Assembly: GCA_030655955.1 (NCBI GenBank)
Contig: JAUSOZ010000012.1
Coordinates: 1 to 40,798 of the forward strand
Direction of reading: 5' to 3'
DNA: 40,798 nt
Origin: Deltaproteobacteria bacterium
GTDB taxonomy: Bacteria > Desulfobacterota > Desulfobaccia > Desulfobaccales > 0-14-0-80-60-11
Positions 8,140-16,754 of the stretch are shown here, in pieces (positions within the stretch are counted from its first letter, which is position 1; each line of letters opens with the position of its first letter). Below the pieces are notes generated by a model that was given only the letters and a program-made list of their open reading frames with translations, was not told the origin of the DNA and did no database searches. The position numbers and the translations under genes are program-made.

Positions 8140-10170
8140 ATGGATATCCTTGCCAGCCTGACCCCGATCTTCAAGCCTAAAAGCGTTGCGGTCATCGGCG
8201 CTTCCACCGCCCCCGGCAAACTGGGCCATGACATTCTGGCCAATCTCAAGAACGGCGGCTTCCCCGGAACGCTGTATCCCATCAACCCCAAGGCCGACGA
8301 GATCTTAGGCCTCAAGGTCTATAAAGGCATCGGTGATACCCCGGCGGTCCCGGATCTGGCGGTGGTGGTGATTCCGGCCCGGATAGTCGCCGCTACCCTG
8401 CAACAGTGCGCCGACAAAGGGGTGAAGGCCGCCATCGTCATCACCGGCGGCTTTGCCGAGGCCGGTCCCGACGGCGAGCGCCTCCAGGACGAGCTGGCCC
8501 AGGTTATTCGTACGACCGGGATGCGGGTTATCGGGCCCAATTGTCAAGGGGTCAACATGCCCCATGAACTGATGTGCGCCTCCTGGCCGCTGATCACCAC
8601 CCGGGGCCGGATCGCCATGGCGTCGCAGTCCGGCACCGTGGGCGCCGCCTTCCTGGATATGGCCGCGGCCGAACACCTGGGCGTCAGCGGCTTCGTGTCG
8701 CTGGGCAACCGGGTGGACGTGGACGAGGCCGAGGTGCTCATGTACTTCAACCAGGACCCCCACACGAAAGTCATCGCCCTCTATCTCGAAGGGGTCAAAC
8801 GGGCCTCCTACTTCCTCGACGCCCTCAGGGAGGCGGAAAAACCGGTGGTCATCCTCAAGGCCGGGCGCACCGTTCAGGGCAGCCGGGCCGCCGAGTCCCA
8901 CACCAAGTCAATGGCCGGGACCGACGCCATCTATGACGCCCTGTTCCGCAAGTACCGGGTCCACCGGGCCGATACCCTGGAGGAACTCTTCGACTTTGCC
9001 AAGGCCCTGGCCTATCTCCCCAAGCCGAAGGGCAAAAAGCTCATGATCAGCACCTCCTCCGGCGGGGCGGGGATTCTGGCCATCGACGAGGCCGAAAAGC
9101 ATGGCCTGGTGGTCCCGGAACCCAATCCCATCCTGAAAGAACGGTTGCGGGAGATGCTGCCGGCCCACTGCGCCGTGGGCAACCCGGTGGATCTGACCGG
9201 CGACGCCATCAGCGCCCCGGACCTCTACAAGCAGGTGATGGACAAAACCAGGGGAGACTACGACACCCAGGTGGTAATTTTCGGGGACCCCATCCCCGGG
9301 GCCTCCCAACAGGTCACCCCCGGCGCCTCGGAACTGGTTGTCTACCTGGGCGGGGCCGAGGTGGAGCGGGAAGAGCGCCAGAAGTTTTATGAGGCCGGTA
9401 TCCCGGTCTTTCCCACCCCGGAGCGGGGGATTGCGGCCCTGGCCCAGTTCTTCCGGTTCGACCCCCGGCCCGCCCCGGTCCCGGGCCGGCCTGCGGTGGC
9501 GGTCCCCGAGGGGCTCCAACTGGTCCCGCCCCCGGAAGCCGCCGCCCTGATCTCCAAGGCCGGGATTCCCGCCGCCGCCGCCCCCCTGGCCCTGGAGCCC
9601 GAGCAGGCCGTGGAACTGGCCCGGTCCTTCGGCTACCCGGTGGCCATGAAAATCGCCTCACCCCAGCTGGCCCACAAAACCGAAATGGGCGGCGTTTACC
9701 TGGGGCTGGAAAATGACGAGGAAGTGCTCCAGGCCTACCAGGAGATCATGGACGCCACCCGGCTCTATGAGCACTGGGTCACCGTCCACGGCGTCAGCGT
9801 CTCCCCCATGGCCAAACCCGGCGGCCTGGAAGTCATCCTGGGCATCGTCACCGACCCCCAGTATGGTCCCACCCTGATGTTCGGCCTGGGCGGCGTCAAC
9901 ACCGAGATCTACAAAGACGTGGCCTTCTGTATCCTGCCGGCGGAAGACGCCGAATTAGAAGACCTGATGAAAAGAATCAAGGGCTACCCGCTGCTCACCG
10001 GCTACCGGGGCCAACCCCCCCGGGACACCAAGGCCCTGGTGGCCGCCATGAAGGCTCTTGCAACCTTCGCCGGCAAACACCCGGAACTGGACCAGATCGA
10101 ACTCAACCCGCTGCTCCTCTACGAGAAAGGCCTCTTCGCCGTGGACGTGCGGATTTTTTCGCGGGGCTGA
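8140..10170 (+). CDS. NDP-forming acyl-CoA (acetate-CoA) synthetase, fused alpha-beta form
   Basis: 676 residues from the ATG preceded by AAGGAGG; an upstream in-frame extension has no RBS or family match. The N-terminal half is the CoA-binding/succinyl-CoA-synthetase-like alpha part: a Rossmann fold opening with SVAVIGAS (15-22), ASQSG (161-165), and His254 in AESHTKSMAG, the expected phospho-histidine. The C-terminal part from about 455 is an ATP-grasp beta domain (YPVAMKIASPQLAHKTEMGG; final DQIELNPLLL). The family catalyses reversible acyl-CoA + ADP + Pi = acid + CoA + ATP, and in anaerobes often conserves energy as ATP from acetyl-CoA. The substrate cannot be read from sequence. A TAGGGTGCG hairpin begins 2 nt after the stop. 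Confidence 0.88.
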   Translation: MDILASLTPIFKPKSVAVIGASTAPGKLGHDILANLKNGGFPGTLYPINPKADEILGLKVYKGIGDTPAVPDLAVVVIPARIVAATLQQCADKGVKAAIVITGGFAEAGPDGERLQDELAQVIRTTGMRVIGPNCQGVNMPHELMCASWPLITTRGRIAMASQSGTVGAAFLDMAAAEHLGVSGFVSLGNRVDVDEAEVLMYFNQDPHTKVIALYLEGVKRASYFLDALREAEKPVVILKAGRTVQGSRAAESHTKSMAGTDAIYDALFRKYRVHRADTLEELFDFAKALAYLPKPKGKKLMISTSSGGAGILAIDEAEKHGLVVPEPNPILKERLREMLPAHCAVGNPVDLTGDAISAPDLYKQVMDKTRGDYDTQVVIFGDPIPGASQQVTPGASELVVYLGGAEVEREERQKFYEAGIPVFPTPERGIAALAQFFRFDPRPAPVPGRPAVAVPEGLQLVPPPEAAALISKAGIPAAAAPLALEPEQAVELARSFGYPVAMKIASPQLAHKTEMGGVYLGLENDEEVLQAYQEIMDATRLYEHWVTVHGVSVSPMAKPGGLEVILGIVTDPQYGPTLMFGLGGVNTEIYKDVAFCILPAEDAELEDLMKRIKGYPLLTGYRGQPPRDTKALVAAMKALATFAGKHPELDQIELNPLLLYEKGLFAVDVRIFSRG

Positions 10171-10400
10171 TGTAGGGTGCGCACCGCGCACCATTGAGGA
10201 GGGCTGATAGGGAAAAAGATTTGTGGGGGGAAGGCCAGGGTTTTTCGTAAGCGGCCCTGCCCGCCCCCCCACCCCCCTCCCAACCCGTGTAAGCAGGCCA
10301 GGGAACCGGGGCGGTGGCCCCAACTTCCCCGGATGAAAAATGTAGGGTGCGCCCTGCGCACCAACAAACAAATCCGGTGGCACAGGCGTCTCGCCTGTGC
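10171..10400. repeat. Palindromic repeats between acyl-CoA synthetase and hicB-like gene
   Basis: Two TAGGGTGCG...GCGCACC hairpins (10173-10192, immediately after the synthetase stop, and 10343-10362) flank a C- and G-rich stretch. A GGTGGCACAGGC/GCCTGTGC hairpin follows at 10376-10400. No protein gene is visible here. Confidence 0.75.
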
Positions 10401-10438
10401 TAATCTTCAACTATCTAAACTGCTTACCTGAGCAACCC

Positions 10439-10630
10439 ATGAAGCCCATTAAATTTATTGTTGAAAAACATCCGGATGGTTACATTGCCTACCCCTTGGG
10501 GTTAAAGGGGGTGGTGATTGGACAGGGTGATACCTATGAGGAAGCTATGGCGGACGTCAGGTCAGCCATGAGTTTTCATGTCGAAACTTTTGGACCAGAC
10601 GCGGTTGAGATTGCCGCTTCAGAAATGTAG
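10439..10630 (+). CDS. HicB-like antitoxin
   Basis: 63 residues, MKPIKFIVEKHPDGYIAYPL at the start and GDTYEEAMADVRSAMSFHVE in the middle. This is the compact HicB-type fold (partial RNase-H-like sheet) in which the G-x-G-D-T-Y-E-E-A-x-x-x-(I/V)-x-x-A motif is highly characteristic. HicB proteins neutralise HicA mRNA interferases, and solitary relatives are common. The C-terminal helix-turn-helix of some HicBs is absent. The stop codon TAG is itself the first three bases of a TAGGGTGCG palindrome (10628-10647), so the repeat may have truncated or re-ended the gene. A hicA remnant lies about 80 bases further on. No clear Shine-Dalgarno sequence precedes the ATG. Confidence 0.75.
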   Translation: MKPIKFIVEKHPDGYIAYPLGLKGVVIGQGDTYEEAMADVRSAMSFHVETFGPDAVEIAASEM

Positions 10631-10703
10631 GGTGCGTTTTACGCACCATCATGCGAAGCAGAGCTTCGCGAACAATTGTCATTCCCAAGCTGGAGCTTGG
10701 GAA
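10628..10703. repeat. Palindromes separating hicB from the hicA remnant
   Basis: A TAGGGTGCG...CGCACC hairpin (10628-10647) starts with the hicB stop codon. GCGAAGC...GCTTCGC follows at 10652-10669, then TTCCCAAGC/GCTTGGGAA (10682-10703), the window's third repeat family. The coding sequence of a hicA-like toxin resumes immediately after. Confidence 0.75.
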
Positions 10704-10708
10704 CGAGA

Positions 10709-10792
10709 GGAAAGGCGTCAACTTTGAGAACCATCTGCACCCAGGCAGGCATTTCCCGAGCAGATTTTCTGGCCGCCTATGACAAAAGCTAA
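10709..10792 (+). pseudogene. Remnant of a HicA-like toxin (C-terminal end only)
   Basis: The plus-strand frame ending at TAA 10790-10792 reads GKAS followed by TLRTICTQAGISRADFLAAY and DKS. This matches the usual C-terminal segment of HicA (YcfA-type) toxins, where G-T-L-R-x-I-x-x-Q-A-G-I follows the catalytic-His part. The N-terminal two thirds, including the dsRBD-like core and catalytic histidine, is missing, and palindromic repeats stand in its place. There is no start codon of its own. The stop directly abuts the moeA ATG. I infer an operon hicB-hicA destroyed by repeat insertion or deletion. Confidence 0.6.
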
Positions 10793-12046
10793 ATGCCAAC
10801 CTTAGAATTCTTCCGCCTCCAAACCCGCCAAGAAGTCCTGGCCCTTTATGACCGGTTTGCCCCGGTGGGGGCTGAGGATGTGGATTTGGCCGATGCCTGT
10901 GGCCGGGTTTTGGCCGCGCCCATCAGGGCGCCGGAGGATGTGCCGGGGTTTTTGCGCGCCACTATGGACGGCTATGCCGTTAAGGCCCAAGATACCTTCG
11001 GGGCCAGTGTCGGCGCGCCTCAGTACCTGGAAATCAAGGGCGAGGTGCCCATGGGGGTAGCCCCCACCCGGGGCGTGGGTCCCGGCGAGAGCCTGCGGGT
11101 GGCCACCGGCGCCATGCTGCCCCCGGGGGCCGACGCGGTGGTGATGATCGAATACACCGCCGAGCACCCGGACGGCACCCTGGAGGTGCGCCGGGCCGTG
11201 GCCCCGGGCGAAAACGCCCTCACCCCCGGGGAGGACGTGGCCCGGGGCGAGATGCTCTTTCCGGCCGGCCGGCGGCTGCGCCCCCAGGAGATCGGCCTCC
11301 TGGCGGCCTTGGGCCTGGGACGCATAGCGGCCTATAAAAAACCCCGGGTGGCCATTATCTCCTCCGGAGATGAGATTGTCCCCCTGGACGGCACTCCTGG
11401 CCCCGGTCAGGTGCGGGATTCCAACGCTTACCTGGCCGCGGCCCAGGTGGCCGAGTGGGGCGGCCTGCCCCTGATGCACGGCATTATTCCCGATGATTTT
11501 GACGCCTTACGAAACACCCTGGCTGAGGCCTTGATTACTGCGGACCTGATCCTGATCTCCGGCGGCAGTTCCGTGGGGGTCCGGGACCTGACCCTCACCG
11601 CCATCCAGGACCTGCCCGACTCCGAGGTCCTGGTGCACGGGGTGGCGCTCCGGCCCGGCAAACCCACCATCCTGGCGGCCCTGGGGCAAACGCCTCCCAA
11701 GCCCCTCATGGGGCTGCCGGGGCACCCGGCCTCCGCCGCGGTGGTCATGGAGGTGCTGGGCCGGCCGCTGCTGCTGCGCCTGGCGGGGGCCAGCCACCAG
11801 TCCCCCTGGGGGCGCCGCGTGAGTGCGGTGCTGTCCCGGAACCTGGCCGGGGCCACGGGCCGGGAAGACTACGTCCGGGTGCGGCTGCGCCGGGAGGATG
11901 CGACCCTGTGGGCCGACCCGGTCCTGGGGCCCTCGGGGCTGCTGTCCCCCCTGGTCAAAAGCGACGGCCTGGTGATGATCCCCCTGGGAGTGGAAGGTTT
12001 ATGTAAGGGGGCAGAGGTCGCGGTGCAGTTGTTCGGCGGGTCTTGA
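10793..12046 (+). CDS. moeA: Molybdopterin molybdenumtransferase MoeA
   Basis: 417 residues, a normal MoeA length. MoeA inserts molybdate (or tungstate) into adenylylated molybdopterin, completing the cofactor used by formate dehydrogenases and related enzymes. Visible signatures are the ATMDGYA motif with Asp59, SSGDE (190-194), the MPT-binding SGGSS (256-260) followed by VG-RD, and LPGHPAS (308-314); the C-terminal beta-barrel domain (about 335-417) is present. The gene begins at the ATG directly after the TAA of the hicA remnant, with no good Shine-Dalgarno, so an internal start cannot be excluded. No other cofactor genes are adjacent. Confidence 0.93.
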   Translation: MPTLEFFRLQTRQEVLALYDRFAPVGAEDVDLADACGRVLAAPIRAPEDVPGFLRATMDGYAVKAQDTFGASVGAPQYLEIKGEVPMGVAPTRGVGPGESLRVATGAMLPPGADAVVMIEYTAEHPDGTLEVRRAVAPGENALTPGEDVARGEMLFPAGRRLRPQEIGLLAALGLGRIAAYKKPRVAIISSGDEIVPLDGTPGPGQVRDSNAYLAAAQVAEWGGLPLMHGIIPDDFDALRNTLAEALITADLILISGGSSVGVRDLTLTAIQDLPDSEVLVHGVALRPGKPTILAALGQTPPKPLMGLPGHPASAAVVMEVLGRPLLLRLAGASHQSPWGRRVSAVLSRNLAGATGREDYVRVRLRREDATLWADPVLGPSGLLSPLVKSDGLVMIPLGVEGLCKGAEVAVQLFGGS

Positions 12047-12110
12047 GGTCTGTGGTTACGTAGTGGGCGATGGTGATACTGAGTTGCGGTCAAAAAATTA
12101 AAGACGAAAC

Positions 12111-12170
12111 GTAGGGGCGCACCCGCGTGTGCGCCCTTAATTCAGGGCGGACACATGGGTCCGCCCCTAC
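12111..12170. repeat. Palindromic element bounded by GTAGGGGCG / CGCCCCTAC
   Basis: Two hairpins (GGGCGCAC/GTGTGCGCCC and GGGCGGAC/GTCCGCCC) lie inside opposed GTAGGGGCG and CGCCCCTAC ends, giving a 60-base unit after moeA. Single hairpins of the same family occur at 21312-21338 and 21388-21414. Confidence 0.7.
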
Positions 12171-12243
12171 AATAAAATTGCCGTTTGTTGGTAAACTGGT
12201 CTTAGGGCGTTGGGGATGGGAACTATCCGCAGCGAATCTTGAT

Positions 12244-12272
12244 AAAAAAGGGCAGGCCTGGGGGCCTGCCCT
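12244..12272 (-). terminator. Intrinsic terminator of the tolC-like gene
   Basis: On the minus strand AGGGCAGGCC and GGCCTGCCCT form a 10-bp stem with a 4-base loop followed by a run of six T residues, 31 bases after the tolC-like stop codon. On the plus strand the hairpin lacks a T-run, so it mainly ends minus-strand transcripts. Confidence 0.75.
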
Positions 12273-12302
12273 GATGGTTTCGGGGCGGTAAGGTGTGGAA
12301 GC

Positions 12303-13766
12303 CTATTTAGCCTTAGCGGGGGCCGGCGCGCTGACGGGCTGGACGGCCCGGCCCGGCGTGATGTCTTTCAGGGGTTTGACGTCCGGCGGCAGATTCCGGC
12401 GAAAGGCGCCGGAGGACTTGTCTAACTGAGCCACCGCCAGGTTGTAGTCATAGAGGGACATGAGGTAATCGCCCCGGAAGGTGCCGAAGCGCTCGAAGGC
12501 CTGGAAGATGTCGTCCATTTTCCCCAGCCCCATGTCGAAGTTGCTGAAAGATGTGACCATCCAGCGGCGGGCATTGATATAGGCCTTCTCCATGCCCAGG
12601 GAACCCTTGTAATTTTCCTGGACCTTGCCGTAATCCTTGGCGACCTCCACCGGAATGCCCATGAGGGCGTACTTCTCGGTGTGCCGCAATTGGTCGAGTT
12701 CGGCCCGGGCCTGGCCGATCTTGGCCTTCAAAATGCCGAAATCAAAGTGCCACTTGGCCCCCACCATGGGCAAGGCGCCAACGTCATTAAAGAAGTCGTT
12801 GTTATACGGATCGGGGTTATAATCCCGGCCCGGGGCGCCGGCCACCTGGCCCACCACCGCCAGGAAGAACGACGGATAGCGATCGGCCTTGGCCGCGTCC
12901 ACCAGCAATTGCCGGGCCACCAGGCCGCTCTTGAGCTGGGTGAATTCGGGCCGCAGCTCCAGGGCCGTGCGGATGTATTGATCCAGGCCGCCCGGGGAGG
13001 TGGGTGCCGGCAGTTCCTGGGGCACCCGGAAATCCTGGTTGGGGCCATAGCCCACCAGGGCTTTCAGGGCCAGGTAGGCCACCTTGGCGCCTTCTTCCGC
13101 CTGGGCCGCAAATTTTTCCACCCCGCCTTCATACATGGCCAGGCGGTACTGGTCGCTCTCCTTGACGTTGGGCGAGTTGACCCGCAGGAGGCGGGTAACC
13201 CGTTCCCGGGCATCCCGCAGGTAGGTGCGGGCGTCGGACACCGCCTCCTTGCCCTGGTTGGCCAGGATCAATCCGTAGTACGCCTGGGCCACCTGGACCA
13301 TGACCTCGCCTTTCTTGAGGTCCACCCCGGCCTTTTTGACCTCGATGTTCTTGGCCGCAGCTTCTTCCCGGTAGGCGATTTTGCCGAAGGTGTAGAGCGG
13401 CTGGACCAGAGAGAACGTCAGGTTGCCAAAGATGTTCATGCCGTGGATCTTGTCTTTGGGGTCCGGATAGAAGAGGGTTTTGCCCTCGCCGACCTGGCGC
13501 ACCTCGCCCCGCCGGGCATTGGGGATTACCCCACCGGTGGCCAGGGCATCGAATTGCGGCCAGCGGTAGCCGTGGGCCTCATTTTTCTGTTCTTGCGCAA
13601 AAACCACTTCGCTCTTGGTGGCTTTAACCTCGGGGCTATACTGCAAGGCCATGGCGGTGAGTTGTTTCAGGTTCAGCACCGGCGTTGCGGCGCCGCTGGC
13701 CGCCAATGGCGCCAGCAAAAGAACCAGGGCCAGCAGTGCTCCCCCTATACGGGCCCAAAGCATCAT
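12303..13766 (-). CDS. TolC-family outer-membrane efflux/secretion protein
   Basis: 487 residues from the ATG at 13766, chosen because AAAGGAGGGGG stands just upstream and a signal peptide (ALLALVLLLAPLAASGAA) follows at once; an in-frame upstream ATG would bury it. The mature part has the alternating long helices of the outer-membrane efflux (OEP/TolC) family, e.g. LNLKQLTAMALQYSPEVKAT at the N-terminus, the canonical opening of OEP repeats, and long Ala/Gln/Glu/Lys-rich helices. The family forms trimeric channels that couple to inner-membrane transporters. The C-terminus has an AP/K-rich tail. It is a single-gene unit divergent from the epimerase-ABC operon. No periplasmic adaptor or RND/MFS pump is adjacent, so the substrate is open. 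Confidence 0.85.
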   Translation of the reverse strand: MMLWARIGGALLALVLLLAPLAASGAATPVLNLKQLTAMALQYSPEVKATKSEVVFAQEQKNEAHGYRWPQFDALATGGVIPNARRGEVRQVGEGKTLFYPDPKDKIHGMNIFGNLTFSLVQPLYTFGKIAYREEAAAKNIEVKKAGVDLKKGEVMVQVAQAYYGLILANQGKEAVSDARTYLRDARERVTRLLRVNSPNVKESDQYRLAMYEGGVEKFAAQAEEGAKVAYLALKALVGYGPNQDFRVPQELPAPTSPGGLDQYIRTALELRPEFTQLKSGLVARQLLVDAAKADRYPSFFLAVVGQVAGAPGRDYNPDPYNNDFFNDVGALPMVGAKWHFDFGILKAKIGQARAELDQLRHTEKYALMGIPVEVAKDYGKVQENYKGSLGMEKAYINARRWMVTSFSNFDMGLGKMDDIFQAFERFGTFRGDYLMSLYDYNLAVAQLDKSSGAFRRNLPPDVKPLKDITPGRAVQPVSAPAPAKAK

Positions 13767-13924
13767 TTTCCCCCTCCTTTTTGCCGGGATTTCGTAATTG
13801 CAGCACTTCTGAAACACTCGCCTGTCAACAGACAAATCTTGGCTCCGATCATATCAGGGTCGCAAACAAAATTCACCTAATTTCTTATTGAGATCGTCTC
13901 TGGGGTTCGGTGGCCGGGAAACAA

Positions 13925-13954
13925 TTGCATCAAGGATGAAAAATCAGTTAAGAT
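13925..13954 (+). promoter_or_regulatory. Possible promoter of the epimerase-ABC operon
   Basis: TTGCAT at 13925-13930 and TAAGAT at 13949-13954 are 18 bases apart, about 30 bases ahead of the epimerase ATG. The match is moderate. Confidence 0.35.
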
Positions 13955-13984
13955 TATCTTTTAAGGTTAAGCAAAGGGGAACCA

Positions 13985-14923
13985 ATGACCGAGCCCAAAC
14001 GGATCCTGGTTACCGGCGGAGCCGGCTTCATCGCCTCCCACGTGGCGGACCAGTTGGTGGCCGCCGGCCACGACGTGGCGGTGGTGGACAACTTGAGTAT
14101 GGGAAAACGGGAATATGTGCCGGCCGCGGCGCAGTTTTATCCTTATGACATCAAGTCGCCGGAGACCGCTGAGCTCATCCGCGGCTGGCGGCCCCAGGTG
14201 ATCGTGCACCATGCCGCCCAGATGAGCGTCCAGGTTTCGGTGCAGGACCCCATCTTCGACGCCCGGGAAAACATCCTGGGGTCGCTCAATCTCTTGCAGG
14301 CCGCGGCCGAAGCCAAGGTGGAGAAGGTCATCTTCGCCTCCACCGGCGGGGCCATTTACGGCGATGACGCCCCGCTGCCGGCCCGGGAGACGGATCGGGC
14401 CCGGCCCGAGGCCCCCTACGGCATCGCCAAGCTGGCGGTGGAGCATTATTTGCACTTTTATCAGCGGGAACACGGCATTATCCCCATCGCCCTGCGCTAC
14501 GCCAATGTTTACGGGCCCCGGCAGAACGGCATGGGAGAAGCCGGGGTGGTGGCCATCTTCATCGACAAATTCCTGGCCGGGCAGCAGCCCCGGATCAACG
14601 GCGACGGCCTGCAAACCCGGGATTTCGTCTTTGTGGGGGATATTGTGGCCGCCAATCTCCTGGCCCTTACGTATCCCCAGGCCGGGACCTTCAACATCGG
14701 CACCGGCCAGGAGACGGATATCCTCACCGTTTATCTTAAGCTTCAGGAACTCATGGGCTCTCCCCTGGGGCCGGTGCACGGCCCCGCCAAGCCCGGGGAA
14801 CAGCGCCGGAGCGTCCTGGACAGCACCCTGGCCCGAACCGAGCTGGGCTGGCAGCCCCGGGTAAGCCTGGCCCAGGGCCTGGCCCAGACCGCGGCGGCCT
14901 TCCGGGAGGCAGCGGGGCGATAA
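13985..14923 (+). CDS. NAD-dependent epimerase/dehydratase (UDP-glucose 4-epimerase-like)
   Basis: 312 residues, an extended short-chain dehydrogenase. Motifs: the NAD-binding TGGAGFI (10-16), acidic Asp35 after the second strand (VVDN), Ser119-Thr120 and the catalytic Tyr145-x3-Lys149 in PYGIAK, then ALRYANVYGPRQ, typical of GalE/RfbB-type enzymes that act on nucleotide sugars. The exact sugar cannot be told from sequence; GalE-like is the best guess. ATG with AAAGGGGA upstream. It precedes the Gld-type ABC genes by 96 bases and is in the same orientation, so it may be co-transcribed, though the gap leaves room for a separate promoter. Confidence 0.85.
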   Translation: MTEPKRILVTGGAGFIASHVADQLVAAGHDVAVVDNLSMGKREYVPAAAQFYPYDIKSPETAELIRGWRPQVIVHHAAQMSVQVSVQDPIFDARENILGSLNLLQAAAEAKVEKVIFASTGGAIYGDDAPLPARETDRARPEAPYGIAKLAVEHYLHFYQREHGIIPIALRYANVYGPRQNGMGEAGVVAIFIDKFLAGQQPRINGDGLQTRDFVFVGDIVAANLLALTYPQAGTFNIGTGQETDILTVYLKLQELMGSPLGPVHGPAKPGEQRRSVLDSTLARTELGWQPRVSLAQGLAQTAAAFREAAGR

Positions 14924-15019
14924 GGGGTTTTGGGTAGCCCCGGCGTCGCGATGATGATTAACTTTCATGAGGGCATCGGGCTCTAACCAGTAAGCCAAGG
15001 ACAGGGGACGGATTGCCGT

Positions 15020-15967
15020 ATGCAGACCATGATTGAAGTGCAGGACCTGACCAAGTACTACGGTCCACAACTGGCCGTCAGCCGCCTGGATTTCCAGGTC
15101 GCGGCCGGGGAGATCGTGGGCTTCCTGGGCCCCAACGGCGCCGGGAAGACCACCACCTTGAAGATCCTGGCGGGGTTTTTGGCGCCGTCGGCGGGCACGG
15201 CCAGGATCAACGGCTACGACTGCGTCACCGACTCTCTGGCGGTGCGCCGCTCCCTGGGGTACGTGCCGGAGAACGTGGCCATTTACCCCGACCTCACCGT
15301 GACCCAGTTCTTGCGGTTCGCGGCCCGGGCCAAGGGCGTGGCGGCCAAAGCCGAAACCGGCGAAGTTGACCGGGTAGTGTCGGCCTGCGGTTTAGAAGAG
15401 GTCCGGGGCAAACTGGTGGGGGCCCTGTCCAAGGGCTTTCGCCAGCGGCTCGGGTTGGCCCAGGCCCTGGTAAACCAGCCGCCGCTGCTCATCATGGACG
15501 AGCCCACCATCGGCCTGGACCCCTCCCAGATCGTGGAAATCCGCCAGTTGATCAAGAACCTGGAAGGCGCCCACACGGTGATGCTGAGCAGCCACATCCT
15601 GCCGGAGGTGAGCCAGCTGTGCCACCGGGTGATCATCATCAACCGGGGCCAGATCGTGGCCAGCGACACCCCGGAAAACCTTTCCCGGCAGCTGGGCCAG
15701 GGGTCCCGGGTGCTGATGACGGTGGCCGGACCGACCGACCAGGTTACGGCCGCGCTTGCCGCCGTCTCCGGGGTGAACCGGGTGCTCAGCCAGGGAGAGG
15801 GGAACTACCTTGTGGAGGCCGACCACGGCGTGGAGCTGCGCCCGCAGTTGGCTGGTGTGGTGGTGGAGCGGGGTTGGCAACTCCTGGAATTGAAGTCCCA
15901 GGAGTTTACCCTGGAAGAAGTGTTCATCAATCTGGTAACGGAAGAGACCACGGAAGACGAGTCATGA
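15020..15967 (+). CDS. ABC transporter ATP-binding protein (GldA-like)
   Basis: 315 residues. Walker A GPNGAGKT (37-44), signature SKGFRQRLGLAQAL, Walker B LLIMDEPTIGLDP and switch His in LSSHIL identify an ABC-2-type ATPase; about 90 extra C-terminal residues form the regulatory extension usual in this group. It is the first gene of a set with an ABC-2 permease, a GldG/ABC_transp_aux protein and a DUF4340 protein. This gene order is called gliding-motility-like (GldA-GldFG) in annotation but is widespread in non-gliding bacteria. The stop overlaps the permease start (ATGA), implying translational coupling. An alternative start is the ATG 9 bases downstream. Confidence 0.9.
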   Translation: MQTMIEVQDLTKYYGPQLAVSRLDFQVAAGEIVGFLGPNGAGKTTTLKILAGFLAPSAGTARINGYDCVTDSLAVRRSLGYVPENVAIYPDLTVTQFLRFAARAKGVAAKAETGEVDRVVSACGLEEVRGKLVGALSKGFRQRLGLAQALVNQPPLLIMDEPTIGLDPSQIVEIRQLIKNLEGAHTVMLSSHILPEVSQLCHRVIIINRGQIVASDTPENLSRQLGQGSRVLMTVAGPTDQVTAALAAVSGVNRVLSQGEGNYLVEADHGVELRPQLAGVVVERGWQLLELKSQEFTLEEVFINLVTEETTEDES

Positions 15968-16752
15968 TACAGATCAGAGGTTGGCTGGCGGTGGTGCGGA
16001 AAGAATTAACCATCTATTTCTCCACCCCGATTTTTTATATCACCGGATTTTTCTTCCTGCTCCTGGCGGGGTATTTTTTCTACACCAACGTCGTCTACTA
16101 CAGCATCATCAGCTTCCAGGCGGCCCAGCAGGCGTCCAACCCCCAGGTGGCCGCCCAGCTCAATCCCCTGCAGATGGTCTTTCGGCCCCTGTTTGCGGTC
16201 CTGGGTATCATCCTGCTGTTTCTGGTGCCGTTCATCACCATGCGCCTGATGGCCGAAGAGAAGCGCTCCGGGACCGCGGAGCTGCTGTTCACCTACCCGT
16301 TGACGGATTGGGCCGTGATCGCCGGCAAGTTCGGCGCCGCCTTGCTGATCTATCTCATCATGCTGGCTTGTACGTTTACCTACCCCCTGGTGTTGGGCCT
16401 GATCACCCGCCTGGATTGGGGCGCCCTGGGCGCCGGCTACCTGGGTCTGGTCCTGTTGGGGGGCGCCTGCCTGTCCCTGGGTCTGTTTGCCTCCAGCCTC
16501 ACCGAGAACCAGATCGTGGCCGGCGTGGTGGCCTTTGCCTTGCTGCTCCTGTTCTGGATCATCGGCTGGGTCCAGGAGTTGGGGGCCGGCAATTTGGGCA
16601 AGTTCTTCCAGTACCTGTCCTTGTTGGACCACTACGAAAACTTTACCAAAGGGGTGATCGACACCCGTGACCTGGTGTACTGTTTGAGTTTCATCTACTT
16701 CTTCCTCTTTCTCACCAAGAGACAGTTGGAATCGCGACGCTGGAGAGCTTAA
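15964..16752 (+). CDS. ABC-2 permease (GldF-like)
   Basis: 262 residues from the ATG overlapping the ATPase stop; the frame is open further upstream but only as an overprint of the ATPase gene. About six membrane helices are visible: an N-terminal one (IFYITGFFFLLLAGYFFY), FAVLGIILLFLVPFITM, ALLIYLIMLACTFTYPLVLG, LGLVLLGGACLSLGLFASSL, GVVAFALLLLFWIIGW and a C-terminal one. The cytoplasmic RLMAEEKRSGTAELLFTYP segment after the second helix is the conserved coupling region of ABC-2 permeases. It should form the inner-membrane channel together with the auxiliary proteins that follow. Substrate unknown. Confidence 0.88.
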   Translation: MIQIRGWLAVVRKELTIYFSTPIFYITGFFFLLLAGYFFYTNVVYYSIISFQAAQQASNPQVAAQLNPLQMVFRPLFAVLGIILLFLVPFITMRLMAEEKRSGTAELLFTYPLTDWAVIAGKFGAALLIYLIMLACTFTYPLVLGLITRLDWGALGAGYLGLVLLGGACLSLGLFASSLTENQIVAGVVAFALLLLFWIIGWVQELGAGNLGKFFQYLSLLDHYENFTKGVIDTRDLVYCLSFIYFFLFLTKRQLESRRWRA

Positions 16753-16754
16753 CC

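Noticed and set aside
12681-13880. 399-codon open frame on the plus strand
   Set aside because: Antisense shadow of the tolC-like gene.
13967-15070. 367-codon open frame on the minus strand
   Set aside because: Antisense to the epimerase gene, which has clear motifs and a ribosome site.
15619-15963. Upstream in-frame extension of the ABC permease
   Set aside because: Overprints the ATPase gene; the ATG overlapping the ATPase stop gives the expected N-terminus.
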